Below the pieces are notes generated by a model that searched no databases, was not told the origin of the DNA, and saw only the letters and a program-made list of their open reading frames with translations. The position numbers were made by a program, and so were the translations under genes. DNA of 64,000 bases. It comes from Gulosibacter chungangensis (GTDB taxonomy: Bacteria > Actinomycetota > Actinomycetes > Actinomycetales > Microbacteriaceae). The stretch spans positions 95,990 through 159,989 of the forward strand of contig NZ_WBKB01000007.1 of the NCBI RefSeq assembly GCF_008831155.1, given 5' to 3'. Of the stretch, positions 26,101 to 33,685 are shown in pieces (position 1 is the stretch's first letter; each line of letters begins with the position of its first letter).

Positions 26101-26132
26101 GAAGAGGGGCGGAGAATTCTCCGCCCCTCTTC
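26101..26132 (-). terminator. 32-bp perfect palindrome between rpmA and obgE
   Basis: GAAGAGGGGCGGAGAA at 26101-26116 is followed directly by its exact reverse complement at 26117-26132. As RNA it would form a hairpin of about 14 bp with an AAUU loop. It lies 53 nt after the rpmA stop and 27 nt before the obgE start, so it may cut down read-through from ribosomal protein genes into obgE or act as an RNA processing site. No T-tract follows. Confidence 0.6.
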
Positions 26133-26185
26133 AGAAGTTATGTGAGCCGCCTTATCAGCAGCTCAGAGTCGTCTCGACCCGGTAA

Positions 26186-26440
26186 TTACTCACCGGTAAC
26201 GATGTTGACGACCTTACGGCGACCCTTGTTGCCGAACTCGACCGTACCACCGGCGAGGGCGAAGAGGGTGTCGTCGCCACCGCGACCGACGTTGGCGCCC
26301 GGGTGGAGCTTGGTGCCACGCTGACGGACGAGGATCTCGCCGGCGTTGACTTCCTGACCTGCGAAGCGCTTCACGCCGAGGCGCTGCGCGTTCGAGTCAC
26401 GACCGTTCTTGGTTGAGCTTGCGCCCTTCTTACTTGCCAT
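26186..26440 (-). CDS. rpmA: 50S ribosomal protein L27
   Basis: An 84-residue bL27. The N-terminus [19 protein letters not shown] is the normal actinobacterial form with no cleaved leader, and the core [19 protein letters not shown] and [17 protein letters not shown] is complete. It follows rplU with an 18-nt gap, the universal rplU-rpmA pair. Confidence 0.98.
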   Translation of the reverse strand: MASKKGASSTKNGRDSNAQRLGVKRFAGQEVNAGEILVRQRGTKLHPGANVGRGGDDTLFALAGGTVEFGNKGRRKVVNIVTGE

Positions 26441-26458
26441 CCTGAATCGCTCCTCGGA

Positions 26459-26767
26459 CTACTTGATGTCAGTGATCTTGACGGTGGTGAGCTCCTGGCG
26501 GTGACCCTGGCGCTTCTTGTACCCCGTCTTGTTCTTGTACTTCTGGATGCGGATCTTGGGACCGCGCAGGTCTTCAACGACCTCGGCCGTCACGGTTACC
26601 TTCGCGAGCTTGTCTGCGTCGCTGGTGATCTTGTCACCATCAACGAGCAGCACGGCGGGAAGGTTCACGTTGCCCTTGTCGTCTGCGACGACACGGTTCA
26701 TCGTGACTACCGAGCCGACTTCGACCTTTTCTTGACGGCCACCGGCGCGCACAACTGCGAATACCAC
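26459..26767 (-). CDS. rplU: 50S ribosomal protein L21
   Basis: A 102-residue bL21 reading from GTG 26767 ([18 protein letters not shown]). The C-terminal RNA-binding segment [19 protein letters not shown] is intact. A longer frame exists upstream, but this GTG gives the family's normal length and has AAGGTA about 7 nt upstream. A leader of about 130 nt lies before it. Confidence 0.97.
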   Translation of the reverse strand: MVFAVVRAGGRQEKVEVGSVVTMNRVVADDKGNVNLPAVLLVDGDKITSDADKLAKVTVTAEVVEDLRGPKIRIQKYKNKTGYKKRQGHRQELTTVKITDIK

Positions 26768-26906
26768 TTCAGCTACCTTTTTCTCTGTGCTTGGGACTTG
26801 CGCCCCGTGCGGATTGATCCGGCCTTGCACCGGAGAGAACATACACACGTCCAATCTCAACAGGCGTCAGATGGCGCATGCGATGAGCAACGTGCAACAG
26901 CGACTT

Positions 26907-26936
26907 ATCTTACGGGAGAAATTACAGCGACGTCAA
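26907..26936 (-). promoter_or_regulatory. Promoter of rplU-rpmA
   Basis: On the minus strand TTGACG (26931-26936) and TAAGAT (26907-26912) are spaced by 18 bp. The predicted start near 26900 gives a leader of about 130 nt before rplU, with GC-rich hairpins (for example CCGGTGCAAGGCCGG). This suggests rplU has its own promoter in the 185-nt gap behind rne and that the leader may be regulatory. Confidence 0.65.
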
Positions 26937-26952
26937 GCGCCGCCACACCCGA

Positions 26953-29697
26953 TTAGGATTCCTCGCCCGACCCGGTCGAAATCGGCCCGGTCGTAATCCG
27001 ACGACGTGCCCCTCGCTTCCGGCGCGAACCGGATGCGGTGGATGCGTTATCGGACTGGGTCTTTTCTGCCGCCGCCTGGGGAGCCACGGGCTCGGCCTGC
27101 TTCGGCTCGACTTGTTTCGGCTCGACGGCAGGCTTCACAGGTGTAGCTGCATCGGCCACCGCCGAATCAGCATCCTCGCGTCCCGCGAGCGAGTCGAGTG
27201 CGGCATCCAAGAAACTCAGCGCAGCCTCAACTTGTTTCGGATCTTTGGACTCTTCCGGCTCATGCTCCACCGGCGTGGGCAGATCGATCGTAATCGACGC
27301 CTCGGAGCCGCGGTCCTCCGCATCCGATGCCGTGCGCGGTGCCGTAGCCTCCGTGCGCACGCGGCGGTTGCGACGTGAACAACGCGAGGAGCCCTTTCCA
27401 GAGTCGCGCTCAGAGTCATCTCGCGCGGTACCCTGTCGACCCTGCTGCTGATCGGACTTCCCCGACTTGTCAGCTTCAGCCACCTGCTTTGAAGACTCTG
27501 CCCCCGCACTGCCGTCCGCAGCGTGGCCTTCGATCTGTTTCACCACTTTGAGCATCTCGGTGCTCGATGAGCCAGCAGACTTCGCCGCAACCTCCTCGCG
27601 AGCGGAATCCTGCGTGTGAGCGTGTGCCTCGCCATTACCAGCAATGGTCGAAGCAGCAATCTTCGTGAGGGCGTTACGCGCATCCTCAGTAATCTCATGT
27701 GTCGCGCCGTTGCTGTGGTGCTCATGTGACTGCTGCGGTTTGTTGTCTTGCTGCTCGTTTTGCTGCGGCTGACCCTTGCCACGGTTGCGCGAACCACGGC
27801 TCTTGCGATTGCTGCCCGAAGACTGGCTACCGTGGTTGTGGCTCACCGGCTCGCCGTGGATGACCACACCCCGGCCGTCACAGTGGGTGCAGGCCTCGGA
27901 GAAGGTCTCCAGCAGCCCCAGGCCAATCTTCTTTCGCGTCATCTGTACGAGCCCGAGACTTGTGAGCTCAGCAACCTGATGCTTGGTGCGGTCGCGTGAG
28001 AGCCCCTCGACGAGGCGTCGCTGTACGAGGTCGCGGTTCGACTCGAGCACCATGTCGATGAAGTCGATCACAATGATGCCGCCGATATCCCGCAGTCGCA
28101 GCTGGCGAACGATCTCATCCGCTGCCTCGAGGTTGTTCTTGGTGACGGTCTCTTCAAGGTTGCCGCCGGTACCCACGAACTTGCCGGTGTTGACGTCAAC
28201 CACGGTCATTGCCTCGGTCCGGTCGATCACCAGCGAGCCGCCCGAAGGCAGCCAGACCTTGCGAGCAAGCGCTTTATCAATCATGTCGTTGACGCGGTAC
28301 TCGCTGAAGATATCGTCGCCGTTGAATCGCTCAACGCGATCGAGCAGATCAGGCGCCACCTGGCCGAGGTAAGACTTGATTGTGTCGAGTTCGGACTGCC
28401 CCTGAACGATCAACTTGTCGAAGTCCTCGTTGAACACGTCGCGAACGATCTTCACGAGCATGTCCGACTCGGAGTGCAGGGTCTGCGGCGCCTTCGCGGA
28501 GTTCTTCGACTTCCGCTGGATGTCTTCCCACTGCTTGGTAAGACGCTCGACATCTCGCTGCAGCTGTTCCTGGGTCGCACCTTCGGCAGCGGTGCGCACG
28601 ATGACGCCTACCCCCTCCGGAAGCACCTCTTTTAGGATCTTCTTGAGACGAGCGCGTTCGGTGTCCGGCAACTTGCGGCTGATGCCGTTCATGGTGTTGC
28701 CGGGTACGTACACGAGGTAGCGACCGGGCAGCGAAACTTGGCTGGTAAGGCGGGCGCCCTTGTGGCCCACCGGATCCTTCGTGACCTGCACGAGTACCTT
28801 GTCGCCGGACTTCAGCGCGTTTTCGATCTTCCGCGGCTGGTTGGCACCCATCTCAGCTGCGGCCCAATCCACTTCGCCCGAGTAGAGCACAGCATTACGA
28901 GCGCCACCGATGTCGATGAAGGCAGCTTCCATGCTGGGCAGCACATTCTGCACCCGGCCCACGTAGACATTGCCGATCAGCGAAACGTCTTCGTTTCGCG
29001 CGACATAGTGTTCAACGAGGATATTGTCCTCAAGCACACCGATCTGCACGCGGTTGTTCTTGGCGCGCACGAGCATCTTGCGGTCCACCGCTTCGCGGCG
29101 TGCTTGGAATTCGGTCTCGGTCACCGTCACTCGGCGGCGACCCGAATCGCGGCCTTCGCGGCGACGAGCACGTTTAGCGGCAAGTCGGGTCGATCCCTGA
29201 ACCTTCTGCGGCTCAGTAATCGGTTCCTTTTCTTCGGCCTCCTCGACAGCCTTGTCCTCGTGGCTATCGTCGTGGCGTCCGCTATCGCGCTGACCACCCT
29301 CACGACGGTCTTGACCGCGGCTACCCCGGCGGGAACGACCTCTGCCCCGTGCGGGACGGCGACCACCAAGATCCTGCTCATCGTCAGTCGAGTCTTCCGT
29401 GGCTTCCTCGCGCTGACGGCGGCTCGGTGCCGGGCGCTCGGAGATCGGCGGCAAATCCGGCGCCAGGAAGAAGAGGGTCCGATTGGTGATGACTTCGGGG
29501 ATGCGCGGATCGCGCTTGGGCTGCTCTTCCGCAGCTTCTGGGTTCTGGTCTTCAGCAGCCTGAGTCTCGGGCACTTCAGCCTGCGTCTCGGGCGCGTCCG
29601 CCTGCGCGCCTTCGCTCTGCGTGTCCTGCTCGCTCGCAGTTTCTAGCTCAGTTGATTCTGTTTCAGGGTTGTTCGGTTGCTCGTTTTCCACGGTCAC
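26953..29697 (-). CDS. rne: Ribonuclease E/G
   Basis: A 914-residue endoribonuclease of the RNase E/G family, the main mRNA-decay and rRNA-processing nuclease in actinobacteria. The catalytic core lies in the middle (about 215-620): S1 domain with ILVEHYVARNEDVSLIGNVY, GRYLVYVPG, the metal-binding DVNTGKF and IDFIDM motifs, and the zinc link CTHCDGRG. It is flanked by long disordered arms: an acidic then Arg/Gly-rich N-terminal extension of about 210 residues and a C-terminal extension of about 280 residues rich in Gln, Glu and Ala. Upstream, 297 nt separate it from the divergent DUF3237 gene; nothing but small hairpins is seen there. Confidence 0.96.
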   Translation of the reverse strand: MTVENEQPNNPETESTELETASEQDTQSEGAQADAPETQAEVPETQAAEDQNPEAAEEQPKRDPRIPEVITNRTLFFLAPDLPPISERPAPSRRQREEATEDSTDDEQDLGGRRPARGRGRSRRGSRGQDRREGGQRDSGRHDDSHEDKAVEEAEEKEPITEPQKVQGSTRLAAKRARRREGRDSGRRRVTVTETEFQARREAVDRKMLVRAKNNRVQIGVLEDNILVEHYVARNEDVSLIGNVYVGRVQNVLPSMEAAFIDIGGARNAVLYSGEVDWAAAEMGANQPRKIENALKSGDKVLVQVTKDPVGHKGARLTSQVSLPGRYLVYVPGNTMNGISRKLPDTERARLKKILKEVLPEGVGVIVRTAAEGATQEQLQRDVERLTKQWEDIQRKSKNSAKAPQTLHSESDMLVKIVRDVFNEDFDKLIVQGQSELDTIKSYLGQVAPDLLDRVERFNGDDIFSEYRVNDMIDKALARKVWLPSGGSLVIDRTEAMTVVDVNTGKFVGTGGNLEETVTKNNLEAADEIVRQLRLRDIGGIIVIDFIDMVLESNRDLVQRRLVEGLSRDRTKHQVAELTSLGLVQMTRKKIGLGLLETFSEACTHCDGRGVVIHGEPVSHNHGSQSSGSNRKSRGSRNRGKGQPQQNEQQDNKPQQSHEHHSNGATHEITEDARNALTKIAASTIAGNGEAHAHTQDSAREEVAAKSAGSSSTEMLKVVKQIEGHAADGSAGAESSKQVAEADKSGKSDQQQGRQGTARDDSERDSGKGSSRCSRRNRRVRTEATAPRTASDAEDRGSEASITIDLPTPVEHEPEESKDPKQVEAALSFLDAALDSLAGREDADSAVADAATPVKPAVEPKQVEPKQAEPVAPQAAAEKTQSDNASTASGSRRKRGARRRITTGPISTGSGEES

Positions 29698-29994
29698 GTG
29701 GGTACTCCTGTCCCAACCAGTCGCGTCGCGGTCCTGGCTGGCAATCTGTCCGCAGCAATGTTGCTCGCGGGAAATCCTTCTTCACCGTAGTTACGGCGCT
29801 GCCACACGGTGTGGCGTTGCTGGGACCTCGCCGTAGCGAAGCCCAAAAAGTCTTCATGCGCTCACGCGCACTCGTACAGTATCGCACGGTGTGCAGGAAC
29901 CGACCGAAGGAATTCTTAGAAATACCGATTGTGAGTTGCCCAAAACGTCACAAGATTTAGCTCGCTATTACGGCACATAGCTACTGTGACGAGT

Positions 29995-30474
29995 ATGACT
30001 GAAGCCATGCATCCCGCCGCACCCTCGCTCACATTCTTCGCATCCATCACCGTGGATGTCGACGCACCGATCTCGATCGGAAACACCGCCCACGGTGGGC
30101 GCAAGATTATTCCCATCCGCGGGGGCACCGTCACCGGTGACGGGTGGTCCGGGAAACTCTTGGATGCGGGGGCTGACTTCCAGCTTTACCCGAGCGCCGA
30201 GATCGCCGAACTCACCGCAATGTACGTCATTGAGGCGACTGACGGCACGACCATCTTCGTCGACAATCACGCGCTGCGTACCGGCGCACCGGAAGACCTC
30301 GAAGCACTCGTAAGCGGCAAACATGTTGACCCGGCGAAGATCTACTTCCGCTTCGCCACCCGATTAAGCGCCGACGCGAGTTCACCCTTCGCGTGGGTGA
30401 ACTCGCGTCTGTTTGTTGGCACCGGTACGAGGCAGCCGGAAACTGTCCGCCTCGATTTCTTCGTGGTGAACTAG
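29995..30474 (+). CDS. DUF3237 domain protein
   Basis: A 159-residue single-domain protein of unknown function. The family core is visible: FFASITVDVDAPISIGNTAHG, quoted in part near the N-terminus, GGRKIIPIRGGTVTG, DAGADFQLYPSAEIAEL, and the C-terminal NSRLFVGTGTR. ATG 29995 is chosen; a GTG at 29986 would add three residues. Its TAG overlaps the stop of the convergent ndk gene by three bases. A perfect 15-bp hairpin lies inside its 3' end. Confidence 0.88.
   Translation: MTEAMHPAAPSLTFFASITVDVDAPISIGNTAHGGRKIIPIRGGTVTGDGWSGKLLDAGADFQLYPSAEIAELTAMYVIEATDGTTIFVDNHALRTGAPEDLEALVSGKHVDPAKIYFRFATRLSADASSPFAWVNSRLFVGTGTRQPETVRLDFFVVN
30373..30409. terminator. 15-bp hairpin inside the DUF3237 gene, beyond ndk
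   Basis: Arms GACGCGAGTTCACCC (30373-30387) and GGGTGAACTCGCGTC (30395-30409) are perfect complements around a 7-nt loop. The hairpin lies 62 nt beyond the ndk stop, inside the coding sequence of the convergent gene, and would be a good end point for the ndk transcript. No T-tract is present. Confidence 0.5.
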
Positions 30475-30893
30475 CCGAACCAGATTGCAAGCTCGCGCTC
30501 GGCGGAGTCGACCGAGTCCGAACCGTGAACGATGTTCTCAATCACCTTGGCGCCCCAGTCACGGCCGAGGTCCCCTCGAATTGTGCCGGGAGCTGCTGTG
30601 GTCGGGTTTGTCGCGCCCGCGAGCGAGCGGAAGCCTTCCACAACCCCGTGCCCCTCTACCCGAGCAGCCACGATCGGGCCCGACATCATAAACTCCAGGA
30701 GCGGTTCAAAAAATGGCTTACCGACGTGCTCTTCATAGTGCTTCTCGAGCAGTTCGCGCTCGGCTTCAACCAGTTTGAGACCGGTTACGACGTAGCCCTT
30801 GCGTTCAATACGCGCGAGCACCTCACCGATCAGGTTGCGACGCACACCGTCGGGCTTCACAAGGACGAGAGTCTGTTCCTGTTGCGAGGACAT
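30471..30893 (-). CDS. ndk: Nucleoside diphosphate kinase
   Basis: A 140-residue enzyme that moves the terminal phosphate between nucleoside di- and triphosphates. Markers: TLVLVKPDGVRRNLIGEVL near the N-terminus, GATNPTTAAPGTIRGDLG in the Kpn-loop area, and the phospho-histidine H123 in NIVHGSDS. Length is normal. In related genomes ndk usually follows folC and DUF4233; here an opposite-strand agmatinase remnant lies between them. Confidence 0.98.
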   Translation of the reverse strand: MSSQQEQTLVLVKPDGVRRNLIGEVLARIERKGYVVTGLKLVEAERELLEKHYEEHVGKPFFEPLLEFMMSGPIVAARVEGHGVVEGFRSLAGATNPTTAAPGTIRGDLGRDWGAKVIENIVHGSDSVDSAERELAIWFG

Positions 30894-31075
30894 GCTGAAG
30901 GCTCCTTCGTAATTAGCTTGGTGACCACGTTACTCGTTCGGCGTTCTTTGCTGCTTCGAATCGCTGCGGTGTTTTATCGGTTTGACGCAGTCGGCAGGTT
31001 TCGCAAGCTTCCTCGGGCAGGATCAGGCATAGTGCTTCCAAGACAACATTCGGCAATGACGCAGGAGTGGTGATC

Positions 31076-31609
31076 ATGGAGGCGCAATACGAGCGGTTCG
31101 ATAGTGGCACGATTGGCCCAGTCGATGCGAGCCGGGTCCCACGCTTCGCAGGGATCGCCACGTTCGCGCGACTCCCCCGCCTCGAGGAAGTGCCCCGGGC
31201 AGACATCGCGGTTGTCGGCATCCGCGGTCCGCTCTTTAACCGTCGAGATTTGCGCGATGATCAGCGCCTCGGCTTCGCCATCATTTCGGCGAATGAGATC
31301 GAGGAAGAAGGCATCGCGTCGGCAATTTCACGGATGCACGCCAGGGTTGGCAATCGTCCGGTCTATCTCTCGGTTGATATCGATGTGCTCGATCCCGCGC
31401 ATGCTCCCGGCACCGGCACGCCAGAAGCGGGAGGGCTCTCGAGCCGGGAATTGCTGCGGCTACTGCGGGAGTTCTCGAAGTTGAACCTCATCGGCGCCGA
31501 CCTTGTAGAGGTCGCACCACCCTATGATCACGCCCAACTCACCGGCATTGCCGCGGCACATGTGATCTTTGAAATCATCAGCGCAATGGCGGTGACGATC
31601 GTGAAATAG
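31076..31609 (+). pseudogene. Agmatinase/arginase family remnant with large internal deletion
   Basis: A 177-codon open frame made of the two ends of an agmatinase-type protein, usually about 320 residues. Codons 1-47 match the N-terminus (GPVDASRVPRFAGIATFARL then EVPRADIAVVG) and the rest matches the last third (RGPLFNRRDLRDDQRLGF onward). The junction falls at Val-Gly. Missing are about 150 residues, including the GGDH and DAHxD metal motifs; only SVDIDVLDPAHAPGTGTPEAG remains, so the product cannot hold two manganese ions. The frame is kept and GCAGGAG precedes the ATG. It lies on the opposite strand inside the folC-DUF4233-ndk neighbourhood. Confidence 0.8.
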
Positions 31610-31629
31610 CGGCCACGACTCGAAGTTCC

Positions 31630-32043
31630 CTACTCGGCAATCGTAGGGTTCTCTTCGTCGGCCTTGCGGGCAGCCATTTCGCGCTCGTATGCGGCGAGGA
31701 TGGGCGCGCGTTCGGCGTCGATCTTGGTGCCCTGATATTGGCAGTAGATCCAAGTGGCGAGGAAGAGTCCGCCCACGATGAACATCCCACCGTGCACGAA
31801 CCCGGTCAGGGTCAACGCGATCTGCACCCCGAGCATGAACCAGGCACCCCAGGGCTTTCGCAACAGGACGATGCCGACAACGAGCAGCGCAATAAAGAAC
31901 GCGCCACCCCCAAACGCGATAGCGGGCGAAAGTGCCTTTAGCCCAAACAGTGTCAGGGCTGCCAGGCCAACCGCGAAAACCTCAAACGCCACCAGGATCG
32001 AGCCGAGCTGCTCGGTCATGGTGCGGTATCGGCGAGACTTCAC
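31630..32043 (-). CDS. DUF4233 membrane protein
   Basis: A 137-residue protein with four hydrophobic segments (about residues 14-36, 40-62, 70-88 and 89-104) and a charged C-terminal tail. DUF4233 proteins accompany folC across actinobacteria; no biochemical role is known. The GTG start shares one base with the folC stop (TAGTG), so translation is coupled. Confidence 0.9.
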   Translation of the reverse strand: MKSRRYRTMTEQLGSILVAFEVFAVGLAALTLFGLKALSPAIAFGGGAFFIALLVVGIVLLRKPWGAWFMLGVQIALTLTGFVHGGMFIVGGLFLATWIYCQYQGTKIDAERAPILAAYEREMAARKADEENPTIAE

Positions 32044-33683
32044 TACTCGTCATCCTCCGGGAATCCTTCGTCATCAACGTAGGACTCGTATTCTTCATCG
32101 GACAGTTCCGCTTCCGCGGCCTGAACCTGTGGTTTCCAGTCGTCTTCGAGGGCGATCGCTGCGGCCTCCCCAACCAAGGTGATCGACCCCGTGATGAGCA
32201 CACCCACGGAGTATGGACGCCCCTCTCGATCAGCCACTACCGCGGTATCGGTGGCCTCCCGCCGGGCGACATCAAATGCATCCTGTGACCGTTCGATCAC
32301 TTCGAGTCGTTTATCGATGGCTAGCTGCTCACCGATAATCTCTCGGACTTGTTCTGCGAGATCCCAAGCGGCGATTGCCCGCGGCGAGTCCGACTCGGTA
32401 ATGATCAGCCGGTCGGCGATCTGCGCGAGCGGCTTGACGATCCCGTCTACGGCCTTCCCTTCGAGTACGCCGAGCACGACGATGAGTTCATCGAAGTTGT
32501 AGGTCTCCCCCATCGCCTGTGCGAGGTGGGCGGCACCGTGCGGATTATGCGCGGCATCGATGATGACCGAGGGGTCAATGCCGATGAGATCCAGTCGTCC
32601 CGGAGAGACCGCACCGGCGGTCCCCGCAGCAACCGTGTCGTAATCAAGCGGACGCTCGCCACCGAAGAAGGCTTCCACTGCCGCGATCGCGAGTGCCGCA
32701 TTGTGTGCCTGATATTCACCGGCGAGGGCGACTGGCAAGTCATCGTACTGCGCGGCAAGTCCTCGAACGGACACGAGTCGACCGCCCACGGCCATGTGAT
32801 CCGCAGTTACCGCAAATTTTTCCGGTTCCGCATAGAGCGTGGCTTCTTGGAGCTGCGCCGCACGACGCAGCTGATCCATCACCTCGGGAACCTGCGCGGC
32901 GGTTACCACCGCAGCCGAAGGCTTGATGATGCCCGCCTTCGTGGATGCGATCTCGGCGACCGTGTCGCCGAGGCGATCCTGGTGATCCAGCGAAATCGGG
33001 GTAAACACCGAAACGGCGCCGTCGGCGACGTTCGTCGAGTCCCATTCCCCGCCCATACCGACCTCGACGACGGCCACGTCCACCGGCGCATCCGTGAAGC
33101 AGGCGTAAGCGAGCACCGTGAGTGCTTCGAAAAAGGTCAGCCGCGGTTCCCCAGCGGCCTCAAGTTCCTTGTCCACGATGTCGAGGAAGGGCTCAATGTC
33201 GCGCCAGTTCGCGACGAGACGTTCATCGGTGATCGGCTTGCCGTCAATGCCAATGCGCTCGTTGATACGAGTCAGGTGTGGGCTCGTCAGCAGCCCGGTG
33301 CGCAGGCCGTGGGCGCGAAGCAGCGACTCGGTCAACCGCGCGGTCGAGGATTTCCCGTTCGTCCCGGTGATGTGGATCATCGGCCAGGCTTCGTGAATAT
33401 CCCCGAGGAGTTCGCATGCGCGACGTGTCGGCGCCAGGCGCGGTTCAGGCTGTGATTCACCGACCCGTGACATGAGCTCTTCGTACACGAGGTCCGCTTC
33501 CGCGCGCCAGTCGGTGTTCGCGAGCCGTTCTCGCTCTTCCTTTTCGCGTTCGCTGAGCTCTTCCTCGTCGAAGTCCGATTCTTCCAAGCCGTCGTCAAAC
33601 GGCGCCCCGCCGAAAAGCTTCAGCAGGTACTCGGTGGTGAGCTCTTCATCCGGATCGAACTGTTCGTCGCGTTCCTTACTCAT
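32043..33683 (-). CDS. folC: Bifunctional folylpolyglutamate/dihydrofolate synthase
   Basis: A 546-residue ligase that adds glutamate to dihydropteroate and to folates, with ATP. The Mur-ligase-type P-loop HITGTNGKSSTARL is at about residues 103-116, followed by SPHLTRINERIGIDG, DVAVVEVGMGGEWDSTN and the C-terminal domain with IDAAHNPHGA. It is longer than the usual 430-450 residues: about 60-70 acidic residues precede the core (FDDGLEESDFDEEELSEREK, quoted in part) and an acidic tail ends it. It lies 2 nt after ileS and is coupled to DUF4233. Confidence 0.96.
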   Translation of the reverse strand: MSKERDEQFDPDEELTTEYLLKLFGGAPFDDGLEESDFDEEELSEREKEERERLANTDWRAEADLVYEELMSRVGESQPEPRLAPTRRACELLGDIHEAWPMIHITGTNGKSSTARLTESLLRAHGLRTGLLTSPHLTRINERIGIDGKPITDERLVANWRDIEPFLDIVDKELEAAGEPRLTFFEALTVLAYACFTDAPVDVAVVEVGMGGEWDSTNVADGAVSVFTPISLDHQDRLGDTVAEIASTKAGIIKPSAAVVTAAQVPEVMDQLRRAAQLQEATLYAEPEKFAVTADHMAVGGRLVSVRGLAAQYDDLPVALAGEYQAHNAALAIAAVEAFFGGERPLDYDTVAAGTAGAVSPGRLDLIGIDPSVIIDAAHNPHGAAHLAQAMGETYNFDELIVVLGVLEGKAVDGIVKPLAQIADRLIITESDSPRAIAAWDLAEQVREIIGEQLAIDKRLEVIERSQDAFDVARREATDTAVVADREGRPYSVGVLITGSITLVGEAAAIALEDDWKPQVQAAEAELSDEEYESYVDDEGFPEDDE

Positions 33684-33685
33684 CC

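Noticed and set aside
26768..26860. 31-residue N-terminal extension of L21
   Set aside because: GTG 26767 gives the conserved start and length; the upstream part is the mRNA leader.
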